Below are positions 17,522 to 28,430 of a stretch of DNA of 64,000 bases, one piece after another. Made by a program: the position numbers and the translations under genes. A model generated the notes under the pieces. It had not been told where the DNA came from and made no database searches. It worked only from the letters and a program-made list of their open reading frames with translations. The stretch covers positions 744,001-808,000 of the forward strand of contig CANNCO010000001.1 in the NCBI GenBank assembly GCA_947503175.1, written 5' to 3'. Each line of letters opens with the position of its first letter. Within the stretch, counting starts at the first letter, position 1. This DNA comes from an uncultured Paracoccaceae bacterium. Its GTDB lineage: Bacteria; Pseudomonadota; Alphaproteobacteria; Rhodobacterales; Rhodobacteraceae.

Positions 17522-18047
17522 GATCTCGCCCCTGATGATCCTGCCGCCAGTCCTGTTCGCCGGCCTCGCGGTGCTGTTCTACACCGGAATGCAGCGCGAG
17601 AATCCCAACGCGCTGCCATCGGTGCGGATCGGACAACCCGCTCCCGCGATGACGCTGGTCGCACTGGGCGGGGCCGAGAAACTGACCGCCGAAGCGCTGA
17701 GCGAACCGGGTGTGAAACTGGTGAACTACTGGGCCAGCTGGTGCGCGCCCTGCAGGGCCGAACACCCCAATCTGATGGCCCTCGCCGAAGAAGGCATTCC
17801 GATCTACGGCATCAACTACAAGGATGACCCGGACAAGGCGCAGGCGTTTCTCGAAGAACTCGGCAATCCCTATGCGGCGATGGGAGCGGATGAAAGCGGC
17901 CGCACCGGCATCGACTGGGGCCTCTATGGCGTTCCGGAAACCTTCGTGATCGACAGCAACGGGGTGGTGACGTTCCGCTTTCCGGGACCCATCACTCAAA
18001 GGGCCCTCGAATCGCAGGTGCGCCCGGCCATCGAAGCTGCGGAATAA
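17514..18047 (+). CDS. ccmG: Thiol:disulfide oxidoreductase CcmG/DsbE
   Basis: A 177-residue membrane-anchored thioredoxin-fold protein. The N-terminal anchor (ILPPVLFAGLAVLFYTG) is followed by the redox site WASWCAPCRAEHP (about residues 74-86), the GINYKDDP segment and the cis-proline region YGVPETFVID. It keeps apocytochrome c cysteines reduced for heme ligation. The ATG at 17514 lies inside the ccmD 3' end and begins the anchor. It is the last gene of the block; no strong terminator follows. Confidence 0.95.
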   Translation: MPKISPLMILPPVLFAGLAVLFYTGMQRENPNALPSVRIGQPAPAMTLVALGGAEKLTAEALSEPGVKLVNYWASWCAPCRAEHPNLMALAEEGIPIYGINYKDDPDKAQAFLEELGNPYAAMGADESGRTGIDWGLYGVPETFVIDSNGVVTFRFPGPITQRALESQVRPAIEAAE

Positions 18048-18425
18048 CAGCCGACGACCGGGCGCTAAAGGGCACTGCCCCCAGACTTCACTCTTACGCG
18101 ACCGCGAGGAATACCGCGATCCTACTCGTTACTGCGAACCCGCAAAGACGAGTAAAATGAATACACCCAACTCTAACACCGGGATCCCCCCAGGCAGCTG
18201 ATACATCACGCGCCGCCCGGCCCCTAACCAATCACACTTCATTTCACCGCCCCCACGGTAGGCCACTTGTGCCGCACCATAGTTGTTGGTGCGAGGAAAC
18301 AGAGCATTTCCGAACTCACTCTGTCGAACATGGAAACTGTACCTCAGTTCGACAGATATTGTTCCGGGATATATGTGGGAATAGGGAGGAATTGTGCCGG
18401 ACCTGATCGGGACGGGAAACAAAAA
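18048..18425. other. Non-coding gap with two unexplained inverted repeats
   Basis: No convincing gene is seen. The region contains TACTCGT (18123-18129) paired with ACGAGTA (18148-18154), enclosing a second stem TGCG-AACC-CGCA, and a separate perfect 9-bp repeat CTGTCGAAC (18321-18329) with GTTCGACAG (18347-18355). Neither has a terminator-like T-run. A frame open on the minus strand (up to 18129) lacks a start codon with a ribosome-binding site. It may be a decayed element or hold a small RNA. Confidence 0.4.
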
Positions 18426-18448
18426 CCGCCCGCAATTTGTGCGGGCGG
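18416..18448 (-). terminator. Rho-independent terminator of acnA
   Basis: The stem CCGCCCGCA / TGCGGGCGG (18426-18434 with 18440-18448) has a 5-base loop and is followed on the minus strand by TTTTTGTTT. It lies 43 bp after the acnA stop. Confidence 0.85.
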
Positions 18449-18490
18449 TATGCCGATTCCGGGGGGCGAAACGCCCGAGGGACAGGGGCG

Positions 18491-21178
<2,688 letters not shown>

Positions 21179-21212
21179 TGGGACCTCTCCCTGAAATGTG
21201 GGCTGTTGCGCA

Positions 21213-21232
21213 GGCTTTTGACTTCAAAAGCC
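21213..21232. promoter_or_regulatory. 20-bp perfect palindrome upstream of acnA
   Basis: GGCTTTTGA-CT-TCAAAAGCC is a perfect 9-bp inverted repeat with a 2-base centre, placed 35 bp before the acnA start in the divergent region shared with the DUF1223 gene. Such symmetry suggests an operator. In rhodobacteria aconitase is commonly controlled by iron or Fe-S regulators (Irr, RirA, IscR), but the motif does not match a consensus I can assert. Confidence 0.5.
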
Positions 21233-21398
21233 CTGTTCTGCAAGGGGGTGCGTCATTTTGTATACCATGGTGCACCGAATTCCTCAACCATCGGGACCGT
21301 ATTGACGGACCGGTGTGTAACGCTGGCTCTCAAAACCTTGATTGGTGCGTGTCCCATGGGTCTATTACGACGGGTGGGACCAAGGGGAAGACCGACTC

Positions 21399-22097
21399 AT
21401 GAACAGACTACGCACCGCGATCGTTTTGGTTTCACTGCTTCTCTCCGGGGCCGCCCAGGCCGCCGAACGCATCGTCGTGATAGAGCTTTTCACCTCCCAA
21501 GGTTGCTCGTCCTGCCCTCCGGCTGACGCGCTTCTGGGTGAACTGACGCAGCGCGATGACGTTCTGCCGCTGGCGCTTCACGTGGACTACTGGGATTACA
21601 TCGGCTGGAAGGACAAGTTCGGAAAACCCGCCCATACGGAACGCCAGAAAGGCTATGCCACCGCGGCCGGTCATTCGACGATCTATACGCCCCAGATGGT
21701 TGTGGGCGGCGTTGACCACATCGTGGGCTTCAAACCGATGAAGCTAGTCGACAAGATGAACGCGCATCTTGCCAATCCGCAGCAAGCCAGGCTTTCTCTG
21801 AACCGGTCGGGCGCGACCCTGCGCATCCGGATCGAGCCGGTCCGGACCGTCAACGGGCGTCACGATATCCTGCTCGTGCGCTTCATTCCGTCCGAAGAGG
21901 TCAAGATCCGGCGCGGCGAGAATGCGGGCAAGACCCTCACATACCACAATATCGTTCAGGCGATGGACGTGATCGGTCAGTGGGACGGACGCTCGGAGAA
22001 GTCGCTGACGACCGAGGTTTCCGGCGATGCGGAAGTCGCCGTGATCGTGCAGCGTGCCGAGCATCGCGGCATCCTTGCGGCGGCGCGTCTGCGCTAG
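21399..22097 (+). CDS. Secreted thioredoxin-like protein, DUF1223 family
   Basis: A 232-residue exported protein. A Sec signal peptide ends at about residue 22 (GAAQA-AE). The mature part opens with VVIELFTSQGCSSCPPADALL, whose CSSC pair is a thioredoxin-like redox site, followed by HVDYWDYIGWKDKF and YTPQMVVGG typical of DUF1223. It is probably a periplasmic thiol-disulfide protein; its partner is unknown. The ATG at 21399 is preceded by AAGGGGA; the frame extends upstream but without a signal peptide. It is divergent from acnA. Confidence 0.85.
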   Translation: MNRLRTAIVLVSLLLSGAAQAAERIVVIELFTSQGCSSCPPADALLGELTQRDDVLPLALHVDYWDYIGWKDKFGKPAHTERQKGYATAAGHSTIYTPQMVVGGVDHIVGFKPMKLVDKMNAHLANPQQARLSLNRSGATLRIRIEPVRTVNGRHDILLVRFIPSEEVKIRRGENAGKTLTYHNIVQAMDVIGQWDGRSEKSLTTEVSGDAEVAVIVQRAEHRGILAAARLR

Positions 22098-22108
22098 CCG
22101 TCCGGGCA

Positions 22109-22990
22109 CTAGCCCTCGTATTTTGCGTTCCATCGGCGGTGGATCCAGAACCACTGATCCATATGCCCGGTCACCTGCACCTCTAGACTGTCGTTCAGGG
22201 CCTGCGTCATCGAGACCGGGTCGCCATGGGCGATGGGTTCGTCCAGCAGGACGGTGAAACTCAGCCCGTCCTCCCCGCGAATCCCATAGACCGGCACCAC
22301 AAGGGCATCGTATTTCAACGCCCAGTCCGCGGCCGAATGGGCGGTTTTGGCGGGCTTTCCGAAATACGTCGCATCCACCCCGTCGAACGCATAGACATCC
22401 ACCAGAATGCCGATGATCCCGCCCTTTGCCAGGTGCTTGACCAGCCCCAGAACGCCGCGCCGGTCCGCAGCAAAGACAGGTTCCCCGATCCCGGAGACCG
22501 CCTTGACATAGTGGTCGTTGAACCGCTTGTTCCGCATCGGGCGATATAGCCCGGCCAGCGGGTAACCTTGGGCGAAAAAGGCCGCCCGCGGCGCGTCGTA
22601 ATTGCCGAAATGCGCGGTGACCAGAATGACCGGACGCCCGGCGGCCCTTGCCTCCTTGAATGCCGCCACGCCCGGTCCCGTCAATGGTGATTGCGCCACG
22701 CTTTCCTTGAACTCCGCGCCCGAATATATCTCGATCAACGTCCTGCCGGCATTTTCCGGAACCGCGCGTTTCAGGCGCTGTACCTCTGCCCTGGGCATGT
22801 CGGGGCGCACATGGGCAAGGTTCTCCTCGATCCGTTTGCCCCAGCCCGCGAGGGGCGCCACGACACGCGACGCAACCCACCCCATGAACGGCACGCGCCA
22901 GTCATAAGGCAGGCGCCGCACCGATCCCAGAAGCGCGCGCAACACCAGATTTTGCGAGAAGGCGCGCCAGTCGCCATCGGGTCGGGTCAT
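22109..22990 (-). CDS. Lysophospholipid acyltransferase, LpxL/HtrB-type
   Basis: A 293-residue acyltransferase of the lipid A late-acyltransferase family. The catalytic HxxxxD-type motif is in TAHFGNYDAPRAA (about residues 121-133), followed by YRPMRNKRFNDH and a GIIGILVDVYAFDGVDATYFG region matching the family pattern (normally D-Q-x7-G-V-x-V-x-F-F-G). The family adds a secondary acyl chain to Kdo2-lipid IVA at the inner membrane. The substitution of Gln in the DQ motif (here DVY) is slightly unusual. It ends 11 bp from the convergent DUF1223 gene. Confidence 0.85.
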   Translation of the reverse strand: MTRPDGDWRAFSQNLVLRALLGSVRRLPYDWRVPFMGWVASRVVAPLAGWGKRIEENLAHVRPDMPRAEVQRLKRAVPENAGRTLIEIYSGAEFKESVAQSPLTGPGVAAFKEARAAGRPVILVTAHFGNYDAPRAAFFAQGYPLAGLYRPMRNKRFNDHYVKAVSGIGEPVFAADRRGVLGLVKHLAKGGIIGILVDVYAFDGVDATYFGKPAKTAHSAADWALKYDALVVPVYGIRGEDGLSFTVLLDEPIAHGDPVSMTQALNDSLEVQVTGHMDQWFWIHRRWNAKYEG

Positions 22991-23194
22991 CTGTCCTCGC
23001 GTTCGGGCACGAAAGCGGCCCCTGTCGCGGCTCAGACATATGCGCCACGGCCCGCAGTCTCAAGCTGGCATCGATCCTCCGGGGCGAGGTCCGCGCCGGA
23101 TTGCGGGCGCCGTTGCGCGGTAACGCCGGGCCAGGGGCTTTCAGAAACCTCCGCCTGCGGCTGTGTTTTTGCCATCCCGGGATGAAGAACGCGC

Positions 23195-23833
23195 ATGGCC
23201 GACCTGATCCTGACCACATTCGACTGGGTTCCCGAGACCCCGCGGGGATATGTGCGCGATCTGCGCGTCCGTTGGGCCTTGGAAGAGGCGGGGCTGCCCT
23301 GCCGCGTGGAAAGCGTGCCGTTCGGTGATCGGGGCGCGGGGCACTTCCGGCATCAGCCCTTCGGTCAGGTACCATGGCTGACGGATGGAACGCTCTCGAT
23401 CTTCGAAAGCGGTGCGATCCTGCTTCATCTGGGCACGCGCAGAGATGTACTGATGCCAACCGACCCGCAGGGGCCCGGCGAGGCGATCCAGTGGCTGTTC
23501 GCGGCGCTCAATTCGGTCGAGATGGCAAGCCTGCCATGGTCGCTTTTCATGTTCGCCGGCGACACCGCGGAAACGCCCGGGCGCATGCATCTGGATGCCT
23601 TCCTCAAGGCGCGGCTGCAACATCTGGAAGCCGTCCTTGCACGGTGCGACTGGCTGGCCGGCAGGTTCTCGGTCGCCGATATCCTCATGGCCGACGTGCT
23701 GCGTCTCGTCGATCGGTTCGGCGGGCTCGAAGGCCATCCTGCCTGTCAGGGCTATGTGGCCCGTGCCACGGAACGCCCGGCTTTTGCCAAGGCGCATGCC
23801 GATCATCTGGCACATTTTGCCGCCGCTGACTGA
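23195..23833 (+). CDS. Glutathione S-transferase family protein
   Basis: A 212-residue soluble protein. The thioredoxin-fold N-domain contains GQVPWLTDGTLSIFESGAIL (cis-Pro and the ESGAI glutathione-binding turn), and the helical C-domain has LAGRFSVADILMADVL, the GST N-capping box. The first strand lacks an obvious catalytic Ser/Cys. Substrate unknown. It is convergent with the CYTH gene; a weak 6-bp hairpin (AGCGCC/GGCGCT, 23836-23853) lies between them. Confidence 0.85.
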   Translation: MADLILTTFDWVPETPRGYVRDLRVRWALEEAGLPCRVESVPFGDRGAGHFRHQPFGQVPWLTDGTLSIFESGAILLHLGTRRDVLMPTDPQGPGEAIQWLFAALNSVEMASLPWSLFMFAGDTAETPGRMHLDAFLKARLQHLEAVLARCDWLAGRFSVADILMADVLRLVDRFGGLEGHPACQGYVARATERPAFAKAHADHLAHFAAAD

Positions 23834-23866
23834 ACAGCGCCCGGGGCGGCGCTCCTTGCAAGAGGA

Positions 23867-24454
23867 CTATCCGAACAGCATCTGCCGATAGGATCGCGTC
23901 TCCTCGGCAAACCGCAGCAGATCAAGCCGCCCGGCAGCCTCGCGAACCCTCTCACGAAGGACGGCAAGCGCGTTTCTGTCGTCGGTCATGACCGCGATCT
24001 CCACGAAAGGCCCAAGACCGTCCACATCGTCCAGCGTCACGTGAAACTCATCCGTGAAATAGATATCGCGCTTCTTGCCGATGCGTCTCATTTCCACAAA
24101 ACCAAGCGAGGTCAGCATCTCGGCGGCCCTGTCGAAATCCGACAGGTCCATCGCAATGCATTGGTCCGCCGCCGGACCCTTTGAAATCCACAACACGCGG
24201 CCAGAGGGCCGCATCTGCCGCAGCGTATGAAACTGGTGGTTGGCTTCAAGCCGCCCATCCGGAAAATCAAAGAAAACATCGGTTTCGACGTTATCAAGCG
24301 CGAAAGGGACAGCGCCGCTTTGGTCAAGCCGCCTGCGAACATGCCCCAGGTGCTCCACCCGAAACTTCATCTCCACTTCGTAGCGGCCTTTGAAATGGGT
24401 CCCGGGATCGGCGAGCATGCCCTGTCGTGCAAGGTCTGAAGCATGGTTCTGCAT
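23867..24454 (-). CDS. CYTH-domain protein (class IV adenylate cyclase/ThTPase-like)
   Basis: A 195-residue protein. The EVEMKFRV segment is the ExExK signature of the CYTH triphosphate tunnel fold; further blocks are DVFFDFPDGRL, TLRQMRPSGRVLWISKGP and the acidic VTLDDVDGLGPFVEIAV. The family hydrolyses or cyclises triphosphates with divalent metals in the tunnel. Several basic and acidic tunnel residues are present, so it looks active; substrate is unknown. The start is uncertain: ATG 24454 has no clear ribosome-binding site and ATG 24418 would also keep the signature. Confidence 0.8.
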   Translation of the reverse strand: MQNHASDLARQGMLADPGTHFKGRYEVEMKFRVEHLGHVRRRLDQSGAVPFALDNVETDVFFDFPDGRLEANHQFHTLRQMRPSGRVLWISKGPAADQCIAMDLSDFDRAAEMLTSLGFVEMRRIGKKRDIYFTDEFHVTLDDVDGLGPFVEIAVMTDDRNALAVLRERVREAAGRLDLLRFAEETRSYRQMLFG

Positions 24455-24555
24455 TGACGCGGCCCGTTATTGGCGAGATGCCGCCAACCTACAAAAGACA
24501 GTCGGGATAGAACAGCCCGCACCACCGTCAATGACCGACCGGCGCCGCCCGCGAT

Positions 24556-25611
24556 CTACCCTTCTTCGGCCACCAGATGAATTTCCCCATCCGCTTCAAG
24601 CTGCCGGATCACCGCGATGATCTCGCCCATCGCCTCGTCCGAGACCTCTTCGTCCACCTCGCCCAGTTCTTCGACCTCGCCGCGAATGGCGTCCGCCATC
24701 CGCTGGGGCAGGGCGGTCATGATGAACTCGGCGACCGGCGCCAGATCCCCGGTGGCCCCCGCCAGCGCCCGCACGACCACGTCCTGTTCGACACCGCGCA
24801 GGATTTTGGGAATGTCGCGCGGCGCGATCCGTTGGCGGATATTGGCGAATGTGAAAATCGCCCGCCGCACTTCTTCGGCAAAGCTCTTGTCGGCCTCGTC
24901 CAGCCCTTCCAGCACATCGTTGCGGGTGGCGTTGCGCGACGAGTTTAGGATCGCGCCCACCCGCACCACCGGGCCGTCCGCAAATGCGGTCACCGGTTCC
25001 ACGTCCAGCACGGTCGCAAGCGCGCGCCCGATCCGTCGTACCGCATCCGGGGCGACGGCCGATGTCAGGGACACCGCAAAGGTGATCCGGCGCGCCCGGT
25101 CGCCCGGCAGAAGCCCCAGTACGGCGGCGGCGGTCGCGACGGGAAGCTTTGACAGGATGATCGCGGCCACTTCGATGCTTTCGGTCTCAAAGACCGGCAG
25201 CAGGCTTTCGGCGTTTTTCTCCGCAATTCGCTCCCACGGGTCGCCGCCCTCGGCGGCCTGCGCGCGCAGGCGTTGCGCCACGGTCGGGCTGATTGCGCCG
25301 TCCAGCAGGTCCAGCGCCTTGGCAATGGCCGCGGGCCCGAACGCCGTACCGGTTTCCATCAGGCTGGCAAACTCTTCGGCCACCGCCGCCACATCTGCCG
25401 CATCGGGATCGCCGGAAGTCCCGATCTGACGGATCAAATCCGCCTGCACGTCTTCCGGCAGGTCGTGTAATGGCGGCGCCAGCCCTTCGCGCGCAAGAAG
25501 CCGCACGACGATAGCCGCCTTCTGCCGCCCGCTCAGATGGCGCGCGGGCGCAGGTGTGGGGCCGGGACCGGGGTCCGGCGAAAAGTCCATGGGGATGGGG
25601 TCTATGTTCAT
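24556..25611 (-). CDS. FliG-like flagellar motor switch protein, isolated gene
   Basis: A 351-residue helical protein. A proline-rich start (residues 1-24) is followed by a FliG N-terminal domain (RQKAAIVVRLL), a middle ARM domain (ETESIEVAAIILSKLP, where canonical FliG has an EHPQ motif) and a FliG_C domain (FANIRQRIAPRDIPKILRGVEQDVVVRALAGA) ending in an acidic tail. FliG links MS-ring to C-ring and torque to the stator. No other flagellar gene is present in the window. The lost EHPQ motif suggests divergence; either it is the only motor switch FliG, placed outside the flagellar cluster, or a paralogue. Confidence 0.75.
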   Translation of the reverse strand: MNIDPIPMDFSPDPGPGPTPAPARHLSGRQKAAIVVRLLAREGLAPPLHDLPEDVQADLIRQIGTSGDPDAADVAAVAEEFASLMETGTAFGPAAIAKALDLLDGAISPTVAQRLRAQAAEGGDPWERIAEKNAESLLPVFETESIEVAAIILSKLPVATAAAVLGLLPGDRARRITFAVSLTSAVAPDAVRRIGRALATVLDVEPVTAFADGPVVRVGAILNSSRNATRNDVLEGLDEADKSFAEEVRRAIFTFANIRQRIAPRDIPKILRGVEQDVVVRALAGATGDLAPVAEFIMTALPQRMADAIRGEVEELGEVDEEVSDEAMGEIIAVIRQLEADGEIHLVAEEG

Positions 25612-25734
25612 CTGCGCCGGACTGGTGATTCTGTCCGATTATCGCGCAAGCGGGGTTAAGGCCCGGTTTCCATTCGCCTTTTGTCCGGTGTTTTCGGCCT
25701 GCAGCGGCGCGGCGGCGATGTGGTTCTGGTGGCG

Positions 25735-26268
25735 CTAATAGCTGTAACCGCGGCCGCTGCGAATGGCATTGGCCAGCGCGATCTCGGGCCATGTCATCCG
25801 TCCGCCCCGCGCCCGGATCTCGGTCAGTTGCTCCTGCGCCTTGTCGATCGCGCCCAGCTTCACATAAGCCTGTCCCATATAGGACCGCGCCAGAAGGTTA
25901 TCGGGATTCTGTTCGATGGCCTGCACGTAGTAAGCCATGCCCAGCTCGCTTTCGCCTGCGCTGCGATGGGCAAAGCCCAGATAGGTCAGAACCCGGTCTT
26001 CGGTCGGATCCGACATTGCCTCAAGCGCACCCAGCGCGTTCTGATACTGGCCCGCATAGGCAAATTCGCGCGCCGCGTCGTAAAGCGTGTCGTCGTCCAG
26101 ACTGCTTTCCTTGGGCGCCACGCACCCTTCGGTCTTCTCGTCCCAGACCATGCCATTGGTGCATTCGGTCGTCGTTTTCGTGGGCTGTGGCGGCGTGCTG
26201 TCATCCCCGCCCACGGCCCAGGCAAGGGCAGGCGCGGTGACCGCGAAAACAAGGGCGAATCTGCGCAT
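25735..26268 (-). CDS. Secreted TPR protein with a two-cysteine motif
   Basis: A 177-residue exported protein. The signal peptide MRRFALVFAVTAPALAWAVG is followed by a disordered Thr/Pro segment, the motif C-x2-G-x-V-x-D-x3-T-x2-C-V (CTNGMVWDEKTEGCV, about residues 36-50) and a TPR-type helical region (YDAAREFAYAGQYQNALGAL, FAHRSAGESELGMAYYVQAI, NLLARSYMGQAYVKLG). TPRs mediate protein contacts; it is probably periplasmic. The ATG at 26268 is chosen because AGGAG lies eight bases upstream. The next gene upstream encodes a peptide with the same cysteine motif. Confidence 0.75.
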   Translation of the reverse strand: MRRFALVFAVTAPALAWAVGGDDSTPPQPTKTTTECTNGMVWDEKTEGCVAPKESSLDDDTLYDAAREFAYAGQYQNALGALEAMSDPTEDRVLTYLGFAHRSAGESELGMAYYVQAIEQNPDNLLARSYMGQAYVKLGAIDKAQEQLTEIRARGGRMTWPEIALANAIRSGRGYSY

Positions 26269-26326
26269 TTCCGACACTCCTACAAATCAAGACATCTTTT
26301 ATCTAGAGCGCTTAATCATACGACAA

Positions 26327-26348
26327 GGGGCGGCCCGAAGACCGCCCC
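26327..26348 (-). terminator. Hairpin after the small secreted peptide gene
   Basis: GGGGCGG (26327-26333) pairs with CCGCCCC (26342-26348) over an 8-base loop, 27 bp after the stop of the 54-aa gene on the minus strand. The following minus-strand bases (TTGTCGTATGATT) are only moderately T-rich, so it may be an inefficient terminator that lets transcription reach the TPR gene. Confidence 0.5.
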
Positions 26349-26374
26349 CGCCGATCAGGTGATATGGGCGGATA

Positions 26375-26539
26375 TCAGCCGCTGACGGTCACACAGGTCT
26401 TCGTATCCGCATCATAAACCGTGCCCGCGGCGCAGCTTATGGATGCTTCCTGATGTCCATAACCCGAACACATGGCGAAGCCAAAGCTCGGCAGGGCGGC
26501 AAGAACGAGGGTGGCGACAAGCGTCTTCGTCGTTTTCAT
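26375..26539 (-). CDS. Small secreted 54-aa cysteine peptide
   Basis: An ATG at 26539 opens a 54-codon gene: signal peptide MKTTKTLVATLVLAALPSFG-FA, then a mature peptide of about 32 residues with three cysteines. The C-terminal part CAAGTVYDADTKTCV fits the motif C-x2-G-x-V-x-D-x3-T-x2-C-V also found in the downstream secreted TPR protein. A GGAGTGACCC ribosome-binding site lies just upstream. The gene is too short for usual cut-offs, but the signal peptide, site and shared motif support it. Function unknown. Confidence 0.72.
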   Translation of the reverse strand: MKTTKTLVATLVLAALPSFGFAMCSGYGHQEASISCAAGTVYDADTKTCVTVSG

Positions 26540-26704
26540 GGGTCACTCCGGTCTGGTCGCGTATCAACCAAGGGTAGCACAGGTTCGCCCGAAAACAACA
26601 AATCAAGTGTTAACGGCCCCCGGGGCCCCCTGAAAGCTGCCACTGTCAGGGCACGAAATGGCGCCATCTGCCAAAATAATCGGCTGGATCGAAACCCTCG
26701 CGCC

Positions 26705-28009
26705 TCAGCCGCCAAAGACCCGGGCGAAAATCGTCTCCACATGCTTGGTGTGATAGCCCAGATCGAACTTCTCCTCGATCTCCTCGGCAGATAGCGCCGC
26801 CGTCACATCCGCATCCGTCAGAAGCTCGGTTTTGAAGTCCTTACCGTCTTCCCAGACCTTCATCGCGTTGCGCTGGACCAGCTTATAGGCATCCTCGCGG
26901 CTCACCCCCGCCTGCGTTAGCGCCAGAAGGACGCGCTGCGACATCACCAGCCCCCGGAACTTGTTCATATTGGCCAGCATGTTGTCGGGATAGATCACCA
27001 GCTTGTCTATCACACTCGTCAGTCGCGCCAGCGCGAAATCCAGTGTCACCGTCGCATCCGGCCCGATATTCCGCTCGACCGACGAATGGCTGATATCGCG
27101 CTCATGCCACAGCGCGACATTCTCCATCGCAGGGACAACCGCCATCCGCACAAGCCGCGCCAGCCCCGTCAGGTTCTCGGTCAGAACCGGGTTGCGCTTA
27201 TGGGGCATCGCCGACGATCCCTTTTGGCCTTTCGAGAAAAACTCTTCGGCTTCAAGCACTTCGGTCCGCTGCATATGCCGGATCTCGGTCGCAACATTCT
27301 CGATCGAGCTTGCCACGACCCCGAGGGCGGCAAAGAACGCCGCGTGCCGGTCGCGGGGGATCACCTGCGTGCTGATCGGTTCGGGCTTCAGACCCAGCTT
27401 CTCGCAGACATGCGCCTCAACGCCCGGGTCGATATTCGCAAACGTCCCCACTGCACCCGAAATCGCCCCCGTCGCCACCTCGTCACGCGCCACCCGCAGG
27501 CGTGCAAGGTTCCGGTCCATCTCGGCATAGAACCGGGCAAAGGTCAGACCCATCGTCGTGGGTTCCGCATGGATGCCGTGGCTGCGCCCGATCCGCACCG
27601 TGAACTTGTGTTCTTCCGCCCGCCGCTTCAGCGCGGCCAGAAGCCCCTCAATATCCGCGATCAGAATGTCGGCGGCGCGCACAAGCTGGACGTTGAACGT
27701 CGTGTCCAGCACATCCGAACTGGTCATCCCCTGATGGACGAACCGTGCCTCGTCATTGCCGATGATCTCGGCCAGATGGGTCAGAAACGCGATCACGTCA
27801 TGCTTCGTCACCGCCTCGATCTCGTCGATCCGGGCCACGTCGAACTCGACATCCTTGGCCTTCCACACGGCCTCGGCATTCTCCCTCGGGATCACCCCCA
27901 GATCGGCCATGGCATCGCAGGCATGGGCCTCGATCTCGTACCAGATGCGGAACTTGGTCTCGGGCGACCAGATGGCGACCATGTCAGGGCGGGAATAGCG
28001 TGGGATCAT
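26705..28009 (-). CDS. purB: Adenylosuccinate lyase
   Basis: A 434-residue enzyme of purine synthesis, splitting SAICAR and adenylosuccinate to release fumarate. The superfamily signature is present as GSSAMPHKRNP (about residues 261-271), with the earlier conserved blocks TSSDVLDT and RSHGIHAEPTTMG (catalytic His). It is a normal-length PurB of the short type, and MIPRYSRPDM is a typical start. It is divergent from the next small plus-strand gene with 94 bp between starts. Confidence 0.97.
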   Translation of the reverse strand: MIPRYSRPDMVAIWSPETKFRIWYEIEAHACDAMADLGVIPRENAEAVWKAKDVEFDVARIDEIEAVTKHDVIAFLTHLAEIIGNDEARFVHQGMTSSDVLDTTFNVQLVRAADILIADIEGLLAALKRRAEEHKFTVRIGRSHGIHAEPTTMGLTFARFYAEMDRNLARLRVARDEVATGAISGAVGTFANIDPGVEAHVCEKLGLKPEPISTQVIPRDRHAAFFAALGVVASSIENVATEIRHMQRTEVLEAEEFFSKGQKGSSAMPHKRNPVLTENLTGLARLVRMAVVPAMENVALWHERDISHSSVERNIGPDATVTLDFALARLTSVIDKLVIYPDNMLANMNKFRGLVMSQRVLLALTQAGVSREDAYKLVQRNAMKVWEDGKDFKTELLTDADVTAALSAEEIEEKFDLGYHTKHVETIFARVFGG

Positions 28010-28103
28010 CGGGGTTGCCTTTCATCAAGCGGCCCCCGGGGCTTGTGGCGGGGGTGCGAGCGGGTCATAGACTGACGGCGCGCGGGCGACAAGGAGGGCA
28101 GGG

Positions 28104-28430
28104 GTGAGACGGATTGCGGCAGCACTACTGGCGGCGATGATCGCCGTCTGCCCGGCGTCACCGGCCACAGCCGAGAGCCTGACGGCCCAGACCTTCGCCG
28201 ACCGCGTCGTCGACTGGGAGTTCGGCGAACAGCACTTCTATGCCACAGGCCGCACCCGCGACCGCCTGATCACCGACAGCTGGGGCTGGTGGGAGGTGCG
28301 GGGCGAGCGGCTTTGCATGCTCTGGCCGCCCGCCGAGGACTGGGACTGCCCCGAGACGACAATCACGGGCGATACCCTCCGGCTCGAATTCAGCGATGGC
28401 CGCGTGCAAACGGGCCGGTTCCGCGAATGA
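28104..28430 (+). CDS. Small secreted hypothetical protein
   Basis: A 108-residue protein starting at a GTG (28104) behind a strong AAGGAGG site. The signal peptide ends near residue 23 (SPATA-ES). The mature part is tryptophan-rich (DSWGWWEVRGERLCMLWPP) with two cysteines, resembling small beta-barrel or lipocalin-like domains, but I do not recognise the family with certainty. Its stop overlaps the next gene's start by four bases (ATGA), so the two are translationally coupled. Confidence 0.72.
   Translation: MRRIAAALLAAMIAVCPASPATAESLTAQTFADRVVDWEFGEQHFYATGRTRDRLITDSWGWWEVRGERLCMLWPPAEDWDCPETTITGDTLRLEFSDGRVQTGRFRE

Noticed and set aside
26605-26630. Terminator of purB in the GGGGCCCC tract
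   Set aside because: The self-complementary G/C run has several overlapping pairings and no adjacent T-run, so a specific hairpin cannot be supported.
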